DNA from: JBGPTK01 sp963797765
GTDB taxonomy: Bacteria; Acidobacteriota; Terriglobia; Acidiferrales; UBA7541
Length of the DNA stretch: 64,000 nucleotides
Direction: 5' to 3'
Assembly (NCBI GenBank): GCA_963797765.1
Contig: CAWCQU010000003.1
Location: 1,116,001-1,180,000, forward strand
Position 1 is the stretch's first letter; the number at the start of each line of letters is the position of its first letter. Of this stretch, positions 10,601 to 19,747 are shown piece by piece. The translations under genes were made by a program, and so were the position numbers. The notes under the pieces were generated by a model. That model was not told the DNA's origin. It was given only the letters and a program-made list of their open reading frames with translations, and ran no database searches.

Positions 10601-11173
10601 CAGACTGACTGGCAGAGACGTGGCGGTGGAATCCTGGATCAGCCATATGTTGTCGCTGCTTCCGGAGACCCCCAGTACGTAGGCGACGCCTTTGGACGGA
10701 TCAACCGCGATTGCAGCAGGAGTCTCACCTACGTCCTGGCCAAATGAGATTTGCGTGGTCCCGTTGGTGGCGCCGTCGATCACCACCACGATCATGCTGC
10801 CTTCCGCCAGCACGTAGATCTTGTTGGCCACCGGATCGACCGCCAGGGCCGCAGGCTGAAAGATTCCGGAAATCAACTGCGTGGTATTTGTGTTGCCGTC
10901 GATCACCGACACACTGTTGCCGAAGTAATTGGCGGTGTAAACCTTGTGGGTGACCGGATTCACGGCGATCGCGATGGGGAGCGTGCTGGTCCCCAGGCCG
11001 ATGTTTTCGAGGAGCGTTTGCGCCTGTACCTGCGCGGCGCCGAAGTTGCCAAGAGCCGCGAACAGCATAAGAAGGAAAGCGGCCATGCGAAGTGATTCGC
11101 AAACTTTGCTGCGAATTCGTCCCGCTCGCATAAATTGAACGCCAGACTGATTTGCGTTTGATCGCGGGCTCAT
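7688..11173 (-). CDS. Secreted YVTN beta-propeller protein with Ig-like and choice-of-anchor-D domains (paralogue 1)
   Basis: Large exported protein, probably cell-surface or periplasmic, of unknown ligand. After a long basic n-region comes a signal peptide (MAAFLLMLFAALGNFGAAQ, cut near AQVQAQ). About 15 YVTN-type blades of 42-44 residues follow, each with NPVTNKIYVAN and TVIDGAT variants, to about residue 750. Then come a linker, a putative Ig domain (GVTFTDNHDGTGTLAGNPV), and two ASH/choice-of-anchor-D-like domains (IDFGTAFRF, VTITNTGTAPL, CPKVLEAHEGCRF). Start at 11173 is chosen because it aligns with the paralogue's MSLPSK start; an upstream ATG at 11203 adds 10 residues. The neighbouring gene is a tandem paralogue, so the pair arose by duplication. 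Confidence 0.88.
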   Translation of the reverse strand: MSPRSNANQSGVQFMRAGRIRSKVCESLRMAAFLLMLFAALGNFGAAQVQAQTLLENIGLGTSTLPIAIAVNPVTHKVYTANYFGNSVSVIDGNTNTTQLISGIFQPAALAVDPVANKIYVLAEGSMIVVVIDGATNGTTQISFGQDVGETPAAIAVDPSKGVAYVLGVSGSSDNIWLIQDSTATSLPVSLPANFGKGTLEGRIPFGLGIALNPLTDLLYLVSANSGTANVFSEAPNVYPTQSVPVGSDPGALAVNPVTNKIFVVDGAGDSVTVIDGASLATSTVAVGKSPVSIAVNPVTNQVYVADHLSNSLTVIDGAALTTSSIAVGKSPYSVAVNPLTNQIYVANSDGTLSAIDGATGATATLQCGDSPYSVAVDPVTNRIYVANSNSGTVSVIDGATNAASSLPTGAKPAGVGVNPQTHMAYVANQTAGDVTVIDGSTTSTLAAGQKPSAVAVNPITNSIYVVNSGSNTLTVIDGATSATTSVGTGASPASVAVNAVTNKVYVANAIDDTVTVVDGATNATSTVKTGSTPEFLALNDATDKIYVSNLFSNTMTVINGATNETATVKTGAEPAAIAVNRSTNQIYVANNGANTVSVIDGATNAVVTKVAVGSEPLSIAVNEITNRIYVANYASASVTVIDGATNTAATVAVGTNPDSVAVNVATNKIYVANYGSASVTVIDGATGTTTTVAVGKNPVVVAVDPAAGKVYVANYGSSSATVLAEQPVQTIPLTTTISTLTDNSTDTATPTFKFTAKDTFSPSAQLPDQVFYQLDTWTGTWSAATSGKNTTLPSISEGTHILYAFATDEMETSVMLEAAGSNLGTSGLSPLIGNITSYEFAVTASGSSGSGGGTLPVELTITSASVATFTADQPGSFTVTAAGLVSSITLAELGPLPPGVTFTDNHDGTGTLAGNPVTGGVYPIEFTATASGGSVFQAFTLTVSGAFANLTPTTIDFGTAFRFEGHEQSVTITNTGTAPLTHIQATIVPAAAGSREFDADVDCPFRLQAGANCQIRIRFFAWHAGTATASLQIAANKQAAPQLIPVTATAIDPRAEFDPDRVEFDRERHHEDNTRTVHLRNPGTTSLLIVASGITGPDARDFSATDDCPKVLEAHEGCRFTITLQPGTKGPKHARLTITDNARSNQQSVQLDAQTDDRFK

Positions 11174-11267
11174 TGCGCGCTTCCTCCAGTTGCGGTGGTT
11201 CATTTGCTGCTTTCGATTTGCCTCGTCGGTCGTCAGTGAAGCGTTTCGATGGCTTTCGACGGGGGTC

Positions 11268-14200
11268 TCACCTGAACCCGTCCCCGCCGCCGGCTTCGAG
11301 TTCCACGCTCTGCTGGTTGCTTCGGGCGTTGTCGGTGATTGTTAGCCGCGCGTGTTTCCGCCCTCTCGTCCCCGGCTGAAGCGTGATCGTGAACCGGCAG
11401 CTTTCGTGCGCCTCCAGCAGCTTCGGGCAGTCACTCGTTGCGCTGAAATCCCCGGCATCCGGCCCAGTGATCTCACTCGCAGCAATCACCAGCGCCGTCG
11501 TCCCGGGATTCTTCAAATGCACGGTGCGAGTGAACGTTTCGTGGTGGCGGTCGTGATCTTGGTCGAATTCCACGCGGTCGGGATCGAACTCCGCGCGCGG
11601 ATCGATCGCCGTCGCCGTCACCGGTAGTTCCTGCGGTGCGGCCATCCCGTTGGCCGTCACTTCCAGAGTCCCGACCGACGTGCCCGGCTGCACCGCACGG
11701 AACTGGATGCGAATCTCACAGCTCGCTCCGGCTTGCAGCCGGTACGGGCAATCCACGTCCGCGTCAAATTCCCGGCTACCGGCGACGTGTGGAACGATCC
11801 TGGCCTGGATGTGCATCAGCGGCGCCGAGCCCGTATTCGTCACCGTCACCAGTTGCTTCATTTCCTGGAAGCGATAGAGTGTCCCGAAATCGATGCTCAT
11901 CGGGGTAACGCTTGCGAATGATCCCGTCACGGTCAGCGTGAACGTCTGAAACACGCTTGCTCCTGGGGCGGTCGCTCGGAACTCAATCGGAAAAGTTCCG
12001 CCTGCTAAGGCGGATCCCGCCAGGGTCCCGGTGCCGTCATGATTGTCTGTGAACGTGACACCCAGCGGCAGCGCGCCGATCTCGGTCAGCATGATGGGGG
12101 CGACCAGCGCCGCCGTCGTCACCGTGGACGAGCCGGGTTCCTGCACCGTGAAAGTAGGCCTCCGGCGCGCTGGTAATGGCCAGCTCGACCGGAGATGTCC
12201 CGCCCGTTCCCGAAGAACCTGACGCAGTCACTGCGAATTCGTAGGCGGTAATGTTCCCGATCAGCGGGCTCACTCCCGTCGTGCCGGTAATCCCGTCGGC
12301 TTCCGACATTGAGGAGGCCTCCTGCTGGTTGGTGGCGAAGGCGTAGAGAATATGCGCACCCGCCGATAGGCTGGGCAGCGTCGTGCTCGTGCCCGGAGTC
12401 GTCGCGCTCCATGTGCCCGTCCAGGTATCCACCTGGTAGAACACTTCGTCCGGTGTCGGTGCGCTAGAAGAAAACGTATCGCTCGCCGTGAACGTGAAGG
12501 CAGGCGTGGTCGAATCCGTCGAATTATTTGCCAGCGCGCTGATCGTGGTGGTGAGCGGGATGGTCTGCACGTCCTGCTCGGCCAGCACTGTTACGCTGCT
12601 GCTGCCGTAGTTCGCCACGTACACCTTGCCCGCCGCCGGGTCCACAGCTAGCGAGATGGGATTTGCTCCCACCGCCACCGACGTCGCGGTATTCGAGGGC
12701 CCATCAATCACCGTCACGCTGGCGCTGCCATAGTTGGCCACGTAGATTCTGTTGCTGGCTTCATCGACCGCCACCCAGTCCGGGTTCGATCCCACGGCCA
12801 CGGTCGTGGTGGTGTTGGTGGCGCCGTCAATCACGGTCACGCTGGCGCTGCCGTAGTTGGCCACGTAAATCTTGTTGGTGATCTCATTCACCGCAACGCT
12901 CAGAGGTTCGGTGCCCGCGGCGATCTTGGTCACCACGGCGTTGGTGGTCCCGTCAATCACGCTCACCGTATTGCCGCCGTTGTTGGCCACATAAATCTGG
13001 TTCGTCACGCGGTTCACCGCCACTCCCACCGGGTCCGACCCCGTTTTCACCGTCGTCGTATCGTTCGTCGCTCCGTCAATCACCGTCATCGTGTTGGACC
13101 GTAAGGTTGGTGACGTATATTTTGTCCGTCGTGTCGTTCACGGCGACAAACGCAGGCGTCGACCCGGTGTTGACGCTGGTGGTGGCATTGGTCGCGCCAT
13201 CCACCACCGTCACACTGGCGCCGTTCGCGTTGGCGACATAAATCTTGTTGGTGGCCGCATTCACCGCCAGGGCACCGGGCGCGGCTCCCGTCGCGACACT
13301 CGACGTGGTGCTGGTGGCGCCATCAATCACCGTGAGCGAATTACTGCCGGTATTGGAGATGTAGATGTTGTTGGTGACCGGGTTGGCGGCGACCCAGGAG
13401 GGATTGCTGCCGGCTCCGACAGTGGTGGCGGAATTGGTGGCGCCGTCAATCACCGTCACATCCTTGCTCCCTTGATTCGCGGCATAGGCCTGATGCGTCT
13501 GCGGATTTACGGCGACGCTGGCCGGCCGCGTTCCGGCGGCGACGGTTGTGACCGCGTTGGTGGACCCGTCAATCACGCTCACCTGGTTGGAATTGGCAAC
13601 CGCGACATAAATGCGGTTGGTGACCGGATCAGCCGCGACCGAGAAGGGATGAGCGCCGACGGTAATCGGTGTGGTGGCGCCGGTGGCGCCGTCAATCACC
13701 GTCAAATCCTCCCCGTTATTCGCCACATAGATCCGGTTGTTCACGGGGTTCACTGCAACCGAAAAAGGACTCTCACCTACCGGGATGGTCGAAGTCGTGT
13801 TGGTGGCGCCGTCAATCACCGTGACGTTGTTGGAGCCAAAATTGACCACATACACCAGGTTGGTCACCGGATTCACGGCGATGGAAATCGGTTCCTTCCC
13901 CACCGCGAGGGTCGTGGCCGTAAGAGTGGTTCCGTCAATCACGGTCACGGTGTTGTCCAGGTGGTTCGCGACATAGATTGTGTTGGTCGCCGGATTGACG
14001 GCACTGGCGACGGGAAAGCTGCCCACGGCAACCGACTGAGGCGAAGGGTTGGTCTGGTCCGCAGGAAAGATCTTCGTATTCGAGAATTCCGACAAATAGA
14101 CAAGACTTTGATAGGGGTTCAAGGAAAGCGCATTGCTGTTGCTCGCAAGGATCAGGTTTTCACCGGCCCCGTTCGAGGTGACGACAACGTCATCGTTCCC

Positions 14201-14800
14201 AGGGGGATTCAAGCCTCCGCTGCTCTGGAGGGCTACTTCGCTGGCCGTTGTCCCATTGATCAGCCACAACTCGCCGGTTTCGCTGAAAGCCGAGACCGCC
14301 ACCACGTAAGCCAGGCCTCTGAGGGGATCGACGGCAATCGCGGCGGGGATTTTCTCGAACGCCTGGCCCAGGGAGATTTGCGTGGTGGCATTCGTGGCAC
14401 CATCAATCACCACCACGCTGGCGCTGCTTTGCGCGCCCACATAGATCTTGTTGGCCACCGGATCCACTCCGATGCAACTGGGCTGGGCGATCCCGGAGAT
14501 GGTCTGCACCGCGAGCGTATTGCCGTCGATCACCGACACGCTGTTGGCGAAGTAATTGGCGGTGTAAACCTTATGGGTGACCGGATTCACGGCGATCGCG
14601 ACGGGGAATGTGTTGATCCCCAAGTCGATGTTTTCAAGGAGCGTTTGTGCATGCGCCGGTGCGGCACAGAAGGCTTCGAGAGCCGCGAAAAGCATGAGAA
14701 AAAAAGCAGCCATTCGAACTGGTTCGCAAACGCTGCGCCGGATTCGTGCTGCTCCCACAAGTTGAACATCAAACTGACTTGTCTTTGATGGCAGGCTCAT
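11268..14800 (-). CDS. Secreted YVTN beta-propeller protein, tandem paralogue 2 (two frameshifts)
   Basis: Same architecture as the neighbour at 7688-11173: signal peptide (MAAFFLMLFAALEAFCAAPAHAQ region), YVTN blades, Ig-like domain, choice-of-anchor-D tail (IDFGTLYRF, CPKLLEAHESCRF). The reading frame changes twice. Near 13085, YVTNL should lead into a TMTVIDGAT blade but seven bases stand where six are expected. Near 12150, ITSAPEA should continue TFTVQEPGSS but one extra T shifts it. Both breaks behave as single-base insertions against the paralogue. The three open segments are 13076-14800, 12037-13089 and 11268-12146. The opposite strand of this repeat-rich DNA is open for 565 codons, which I regard as a composition artefact. 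Confidence 0.85.
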
Positions 14801-15000
14801 GCTACGTCCCCTTGCCTGAATAGTTGTACAAGGCCGCCCCTCAGTTGGCCGGCTCCAGGTGAGCGGCTTTGGCGGCTTTCAGGAATCAGCCGCGAGCCCA
14901 AGTAAACTGATCGCTCATGCGCGAACGCGTGTCGCCGGCCAAATACGTCGGAGCGCACAGAACGCACAAGCAGAGCACCTGCGCGTTTAAACCCAGGAAT

Positions 15001-15052
15001 CGCCAATTTTCGGATTGGCGAGTGGCGAACGCCATTCCGGAGAATGGCGTTC
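15001..15052. repeat. Double perfect hairpin at the carbonic anhydrase 3' end (R7)
   Basis: Two adjacent inverted repeats: CGCCAAT / ATTGGCG (15001-15020, 6-nt loop) and GAACGCCATTC / GAATGGCGTTC (15027-15052, 4-nt loop). They lie 18 bp beyond the stop of the minus-strand carbonic anhydrase gene and could stop or stabilise its transcript, but no T-run follows. The second hairpin resembles the element at 19648. Confidence 0.6.
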
Positions 15053-15069
15053 CCGGCCCTCAAGTCCGG

Positions 15070-15852
15070 TTAGTCGACGAACGAGACTACGCCGGAGCTG
15101 ATGTTGTAGAAAGCGGCGACGACCTTCAACTTGCCTTCATCAATCAACCCGGAGACGACGGTCGAGGCGTCGCGCAGAAGACTCGCCTGGATCCGGGCAT
15201 TTTCCTTGGCCGCTTCATCCACATCGGTTCCTGCTTTGTTCACTGCCGGCTGGAGGTGGGGATACAGCGAGGTGATCTGCCCGGGAGCATTCGTGTGGTC
15301 AATCGTGGCCTTCACCGCGCCGCACGAACCGTGGGCCATCACCACGATCACCTTGGCCCCCAGCACCAACGTGCCGTATTCCAGGCTGCCGATGATTTCC
15401 GAAGTGACGAAATTTCCAGCAACGCGCGCGACGAAAATATGACCGATGGTTTGATCGAAAACCAATTCGACCGGCACTCGAGAATCGGCGCAGGAGAGAA
15501 CGGCTGCGAATGGCTGCTGCAATTCACTGGTGTGGTGCCTCAAAATCGCAAGGTCCAGGTCGAACGATGTTAAGCATCCAGCCACGAAGCGCTTATTGCC
15601 TTCCCGCAATTCTTTCAGCGCCTGCTCGGGAGTTAGCTGCGACTGCGCCAGTGCGGGGGCCGGAGACACCAACTCCATTCCCGCCGCGGTCACCAATCCG
15701 GCGACTGCGCCTCCTACCGCCGTCTGGAGAAATTTCTGACGTGAGTTTTCCTGCGGTTCACTGGGATTCGGTCCCGAGGAGGAAGAATCGAGATCGGGAG
15801 AAGTCCGGTTGTCTTTTGTTTCGTCGTTGCCTGGCTGGGATTTTGAATTCAT
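15070..15852 (-). CDS. Exported beta-class carbonic anhydrase
   Basis: Hydrates CO2 to bicarbonate. Zinc ligands and dyad are visible: Cys121, Asp123 and Arg125 in SCADSRVP, and His174 and Cys177 in AHGSCGAV. The protein is 260 residues; the catalytic domain starts near residue 72 and is preceded by a hydrophilic 40-residue n-region, then SRQKFLQ and a hydrophobic stretch ending APALAQ. That looks like a Tat-type leader with the second Arg of the twin replaced by Gln, so periplasmic export is inferred, not certain. Gene stands alone between the YVTN pair and a plus-strand operon. A double hairpin follows its stop. Confidence 0.92.
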   Translation of the reverse strand: MNSKSQPGNDETKDNRTSPDLDSSSSGPNPSEPQENSRQKFLQTAVGGAVAGLVTAAGMELVSPAPALAQSQLTPEQALKELREGNKRFVAGCLTSFDLDLAILRHHTSELQQPFAAVLSCADSRVPVELVFDQTIGHIFVARVAGNFVTSEIIGSLEYGTLVLGAKVIVVMAHGSCGAVKATIDHTNAPGQITSLYPHLQPAVNKAGTDVDEAAKENARIQASLLRDASTVVSGLIDEGKLKVVAAFYNISSGVVSFVD

Positions 15853-16288
15853 CGATCAAAGCCTCCAATTGGGATGTGTTTCAAAATATTGTGCCGCCAC
15901 TCAATGCCACTATCGCGCCAACTGCACAACCACACTCCCCGCACGGATACGATGTTTACGGACACGCGCCTGCTTTACGACCTTTGCCTGCGCGAAGTTC
16001 CGCCCAAGCAGAAATTCTTCGATTGGGATCTTGCATGGGGACAGTGGCGCCGCAAACTGTTCAAATGCGCGCTGGAACAGCCAGCAGCAGTTGGCAATTT
16101 TACAAAACCGAAAATAAGCGTCAAGACCAATCTATAGGACTAGGAGTACCGAATTTTGCCCCGGGCGGCACGGAAGCGAGGTTTTTAATGTCCCCTTCCC
16201 TGCCGGAAATGCTGGTGAGCACGCGGCCTCGCGTCCTAGAACGGGTTCGCTGCTTTACGGGCTTTCTCGCGTTTGTTAGTCTCCCTTC
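15853..16288. other. Interval with no convincing gene
   Basis: A plus-strand frame at 15952-16137 (starting MFTDTRLLYDLCLREVPP) could encode a 61-residue protein, but it has no ribosome-binding site and no family I recognise. The rest is upstream sequence of the carbonic anhydrase and of the methyltransferase gene. Confidence 0.35.
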
Positions 16289-17185
16289 GTGCGTTCGGCT
16301 GGAAAATTCGGTGGCGCTGCGCGGACTTCCTTGCCCCGTGGGGAGGGGCGCTCTGAGACAATCTCCAGCGCTGAAAATCAGTGGCTCAAGCGCTTCCGTG
16401 CGGCGTTACGCGCTTCTGTGCCGGAGACGGATGGCTGGTTGGGGCTTGAGGGGCCACATCTGGTGGAAGAAGCAATTGCTTCGGGATTGGAAATCGAGGC
16501 GATTTTGCTGAGCGCGTCCGGCGAGCATCACTTGGATCGGATTCGCTTGACGTCCTCGGCTTCGCCGGGTGCTACTTCGCTGAAGGACGTGCGGATACTT
16601 AGGACATCGGATAAGTTATTTGCGGGGGTCGCGAGGACTGAGACTCCTCAAGGAATCGCCGCGCTGGTGCGCGCACCGAATCGTGCATTTGAGCAGCTTT
16701 TGGCGGGGGACATTCCGTTGGTGGTGGTGCTGGTGGGGGTGCAGGATCCGGGAAATGTGGGCACGGTGGTGCGTTCGGCGGAGGCGTTTGGGGCTACTGG
16801 AGTTCTGGCCACGCGCGGCACGGCGCATCCTTGGTCGCCGAAGGCTCTACGCGCATCGGCCGGATCTGCCCTGCGGCTTCCGGTGGTCAGCGGAATTGCG
16901 GCGCCTGTGGCGCTGGCGCAACTGCGTGTGATGGGCCTGAAACTTTTTGCAGCGTCGGTTGAGCCTGTGGCGGCATCTTCGGCTTCGCCCGCGGCATCTG
17001 ATCTTCGAGGGCCTTCCGCGATTCTGATCGGGAATGAAGGGGCGGGGCTGCCTGCGGAAATCGCTCGCTCGGCTGACGCCCGGCTGCAAATTCCTATCGC
17101 TTCGGCTGTGGAATCTTTGAACGCTGCAGTGGCCGCTTCCGTTCTGCTTTATGAGGCCGCTCGCCAGCGCGGCAATCGCGCATAA
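16289..17185 (+). CDS. SpoU/TrmH-family RNA 2'-O-ribose methyltransferase
   Basis: SAM-dependent SPOUT methyltransferase acting on rRNA or tRNA; RlmB/TsnR-like. The N-terminal substrate-binding region is recognisable from ISSAENQWLKRFRAAL and FLVEG-like GLEGPHLVEEAI. The SPOUT trefoil-knot motifs follow: DPGNVGTVVRSAEAFG (motif 1), AILIGNEGAGLP (motif 2) and VESLNAAVAASVLLYE (motif 3, C-terminal). The start is a GTG at 16289; the first 25 residues (RSAGKFGGAARTS...) look non-family, so translation may begin further in. It is first in a tight operon with rarA, which starts 2 bp after its stop. The exact nucleotide target cannot be told from sequence. Confidence 0.9.
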   Translation: MRSAGKFGGAARTSLPRGEGRSETISSAENQWLKRFRAALRASVPETDGWLGLEGPHLVEEAIASGLEIEAILLSASGEHHLDRIRLTSSASPGATSLKDVRILRTSDKLFAGVARTETPQGIAALVRAPNRAFEQLLAGDIPLVVVLVGVQDPGNVGTVVRSAEAFGATGVLATRGTAHPWSPKALRASAGSALRLPVVSGIAAPVALAQLRVMGLKLFAASVEPVAASSASPAASDLRGPSAILIGNEGAGLPAEIARSADARLQIPIASAVESLNAAVAASVLLYEAARQRGNRA

Positions 17186-17187
17186 TC

Positions 17188-18528
17188 ATGGGACTCTTCG
17201 AAGCCGTCCAACCTCGCGAAGACGCGGGCCCACGCCCACTGGCCGATCGAATGCGCCCGCAGACTCTCGATGAATTTGTAGGCCAGGAGGAATTGCTCGG
17301 CGCGGGAAAGCCGCTGCGCACGCAGATCGAGCGCGACGACATCAGCTCGATGCTGCTCTGGGGCCCTCCAGGTTGCGGCAAGACCACTCTCGCGCGCATT
17401 ATCGCCCGGCGCACGCGTTCCGAATTCGTTCCCTTCTCCGCCGTGCTTTCCGGAATCAAGGAAATCAAGCAAGTGATGGAAGCGGCCGAACGCTCGCGGC
17501 AATTCGGACGCCGGACCATCGTGTTCGTCGACGAAGTCCATCGCTTCAACAAGGCGCAGCAAGATGCGTTCCTGCCCTACGTCGAATCCGGCAGTATCAC
17601 AATGATCGGCGCCACCACGGAGAATCCATCGTTCGAAATTATCGCCGCGCTGCTTTCACGGATGAAGGTGTATGTACTGCACGCGCTCTCCGCGCAACAA
17701 ATCAGCAATCTTTTGCGTCTCGCAGTGGAAGATCCTGAACGCGGCTTGGCCAGTGAAAAAATCGAGATCAGCGATGAATTGCTCGAGCGCATCGCCATGA
17801 TGTCAAACGGCGACGTGCGCGCCGCGTACAACACTCTCGAAGCCGTCGCGCTCGGCACGCGGCCCGGCGCGCAAGGCATCCGCGCCGTCACCGCCGCGCT
17901 GCTCGAAAATGTTTTGCAGCGCAAGTTGCTGCCCTATGACAAAGCCGGTGAAGAACATTTCAATTTAATTTCCGCGCTGCACAAATCCGTGCGCAATTCC
18001 GACGCCGACGCCGCTCTTTATTGGCTGGCGCGCATGCTCGAATCAGGAGAAGACCCGCTCTACCTGGCCCGCCGCATGGTGCGCATGGCCAGCGAAGACA
18101 TCGGCCTGGCCGAACCGGGCGCCCTTGCTGTGACGCTGGCGGCGATGCAAGCATTCGAATTCCTTGGCCCGCCGGAAGGAAATCTGGCGCTGGCCCAGGC
18201 CGCGGTTTATTTATCGCTCGCGCCGAAGTCAAATGCGCTGTATTCAGGTTACAATTCCGTGTTGCGGGATTTGGAATCGACGCAGGCTGAGCCGGTGCCC
18301 CTGCATCTGCGCAACGCCGTCACCGGATTAATGAGCAATATCGGATATGGAAAAGGCTATCAATACGCCCACGATGTCGAGGAAAAAGTAACGGACATGA
18401 CCTGCTTGCCCCCCAGCCTCCTCGGCCGCAGCTATTACCGGCCCACCGATCAGGGCTTCGAAGAACGCCTGCGAAAGCGAATCGACGAGATTCGGCGCAT
18501 TAAAACAAAAGGAAACAAGAACGAATGA
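17188..18528 (+). CDS. rarA: Replication-associated recombination protein A (AAA+ ATPase)
   Basis: Clamp-loader-like ATPase (RarA/MgsA/WRNIP1) working at stalled replication forks with SSB. 446 residues, usual length. Walker A GPPGCGKTT at residues 59-67, Walker B FVDEVHRFNKAQQD at about 113-126, sensor 1 GATTENPSFE, then the arginine-rich lid and the tetramerisation domain (DKAGEEHFNLISALHKSVRNSD, ARRMVRMASEDIG, YQYAHD). It sits directly after the SpoU gene and overlaps the next gene by 4 bp (ATGA), so the three are co-transcribed. Confidence 0.96.
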   Translation: MGLFEAVQPREDAGPRPLADRMRPQTLDEFVGQEELLGAGKPLRTQIERDDISSMLLWGPPGCGKTTLARIIARRTRSEFVPFSAVLSGIKEIKQVMEAAERSRQFGRRTIVFVDEVHRFNKAQQDAFLPYVESGSITMIGATTENPSFEIIAALLSRMKVYVLHALSAQQISNLLRLAVEDPERGLASEKIEISDELLERIAMMSNGDVRAAYNTLEAVALGTRPGAQGIRAVTAALLENVLQRKLLPYDKAGEEHFNLISALHKSVRNSDADAALYWLARMLESGEDPLYLARRMVRMASEDIGLAEPGALAVTLAAMQAFEFLGPPEGNLALAQAAVYLSLAPKSNALYSGYNSVLRDLESTQAEPVPLHLRNAVTGLMSNIGYGKGYQYAHDVEEKVTDMTCLPPSLLGRSYYRPTDQGFEERLRKRIDEIRRIKTKGNKNE

Positions 18529-19643
18529 GGCCCAAGCCCGCCTGTGTTCCGCGCTCCGGTTCGTCCTCAGCCTCGCGCCTGGGATTGTTCCTTGCCGGTA
18601 TGGTTTGCATCTCCACACTTCTCGCCGCCCGGCTTGCGGCTCAGGAAAAGCCCAGGTTCACGATCGACGAAGAATGCACGTCGTTCTCGTTCGGGCCGGA
18701 TAGCCGCATCGCGATCGCGGTTCGCCACCCTTTCAAAGTGAAAAAATATTTTCTCGAGCGCGCGGACATCTGGATCGCCAATCCCGACGGCAAGAAATCG
18801 CGCATCGAAACCAGTGAAAAAATGGTCAAAACGGCGCAGCCGTTCAGCTTCGTGGTGCAATCGATCAGTTGGTCGCCTGACGGCCACAAGTTGGCGATCG
18901 AGATGCTCACGGACGAAGCGACCAACGATCAGGGCGACACCAAACAAGGCCAAGCCACCGAATTGCTCACCGATGGCGGCCAGGAAATTAACGTCGAAGG
19001 CTCGAAAACCACCGGAATTCCAGACTCGACCCACGCGCAATGGCTTTCCGATGGATCAACCGTGGTGTATCTGATCGAAGCGGTAAAACCGCGCATGTTG
19101 TACGCGATCCGTTCCGTGGCGCCCGCAAGCGGTGTCACCAAGCCGCTTTTCGAAGGGCATTTTTTCTCGGCGGTCGCATGGGACGCAAAACACAATACCG
19201 CGGTAGGCATCGAACGCGACCGCTCGATGAGCGGGCCGATCCACCTGGTCTCGCTGGATTTGTTGAAGCAGACTCGCGTCGACCTCGCAACCCTGTTCGG
19301 ATATGAGGGCGCGCTGTCGCTTTCGCCGTCAGGCGCAAAGGTCGGATATTACGCCGACGGCGACACGATAGAAATTCGCGACCTAGCCGCGCCGCAAAAA
19401 GCAATCGACATTCGCGTGGGAGCGGGACGATTCGAATGGTCGGGCGACGAACGTCGCCTGTTGCTGAAGAAAGGTCCCGCGAACCGGTCGGGAGATTTAG
19501 TGTGGGTCAGCATTCCCGGCGGAAATCTCGATACCGTCCTGCACTCCCTGACCTTTCGCGATTTCGCCGTCTCGCCGGACGGGCGATTCCTTGGCGTCGA
19601 ACAACCCGGCACTCGGAACCTGATCGTCTACGCAATTCCCTAA
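18525..19643 (+). CDS. Exported PD40/TolB-like beta-propeller protein
   Basis: 372 residues with an N-terminal membrane or signal segment (LGLFLAGMVCISTLLAARLAAQ), then repeated WD40-like PD40 motifs: SWSPDGHKLAIEM, LSPSGAKVGYYADGD and VSPDGRFLGVEQ. It resembles the propeller of TolB and DPP-IV-type N-domains but has no hydrolase domain. Function is unknown. The 4-bp overlap with rarA implies translational coupling. It ends before a small palindromic repeat and faces the minus-strand CoA-binding gene. Confidence 0.7.
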   Translation: MRPKPACVPRSGSSSASRLGLFLAGMVCISTLLAARLAAQEKPRFTIDEECTSFSFGPDSRIAIAVRHPFKVKKYFLERADIWIANPDGKKSRIETSEKMVKTAQPFSFVVQSISWSPDGHKLAIEMLTDEATNDQGDTKQGQATELLTDGGQEINVEGSKTTGIPDSTHAQWLSDGSTVVYLIEAVKPRMLYAIRSVAPASGVTKPLFEGHFFSAVAWDAKHNTAVGIERDRSMSGPIHLVSLDLLKQTRVDLATLFGYEGALSLSPSGAKVGYYADGDTIEIRDLAAPQKAIDIRVGAGRFEWSGDERRLLLKKGPANRSGDLVWVSIPGGNLDTVLHSLTFRDFAVSPDGRFLGVEQPGTRNLIVYAIP

Positions 19644-19647
19644 ACTA

Positions 19648-19685
19648 TTCCCGGGAACGCCATTCCAGGGAATGGCCCTCCCAGA
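19648..19685. repeat. R7 palindromic repeat between convergent genes
   Basis: GCCATTCC and GGAATGGC (19659-19676) form a tight hairpin inside a context CCCGGGAACGCCATTCC that resembles the reverse complement of the element at 15027-15058. It is placed just after the stop of the PD40 gene. It may act as a transcript-end structure, but there is no T-run. Confidence 0.5.
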
Positions 19686-19747
19686 CAACCGAGTTGAATG
19701 GATTAAGCCTTTAAATTGTCTGGAATTTTGTTTCGATGGAAAATCGC

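Noticed and set aside
13091..14788. Open frame of 565 codons on the plus strand opposite the second YVTN gene
   Set aside because: Its text is Arg/Gly/His-rich repetition that mirrors the propeller codons. The minus strand has signal peptide, blades and a paralogue. Open antisense frames are expected in this GC-rich periodic DNA.
7688..14800. Periodic DNA repeats resembling a CRISPR or minisatellite array
   Set aside because: The period (about 130 bp) equals the 42-44 residue propeller blade and the whole stretch is coding; there are no short identical repeats with unique spacers.
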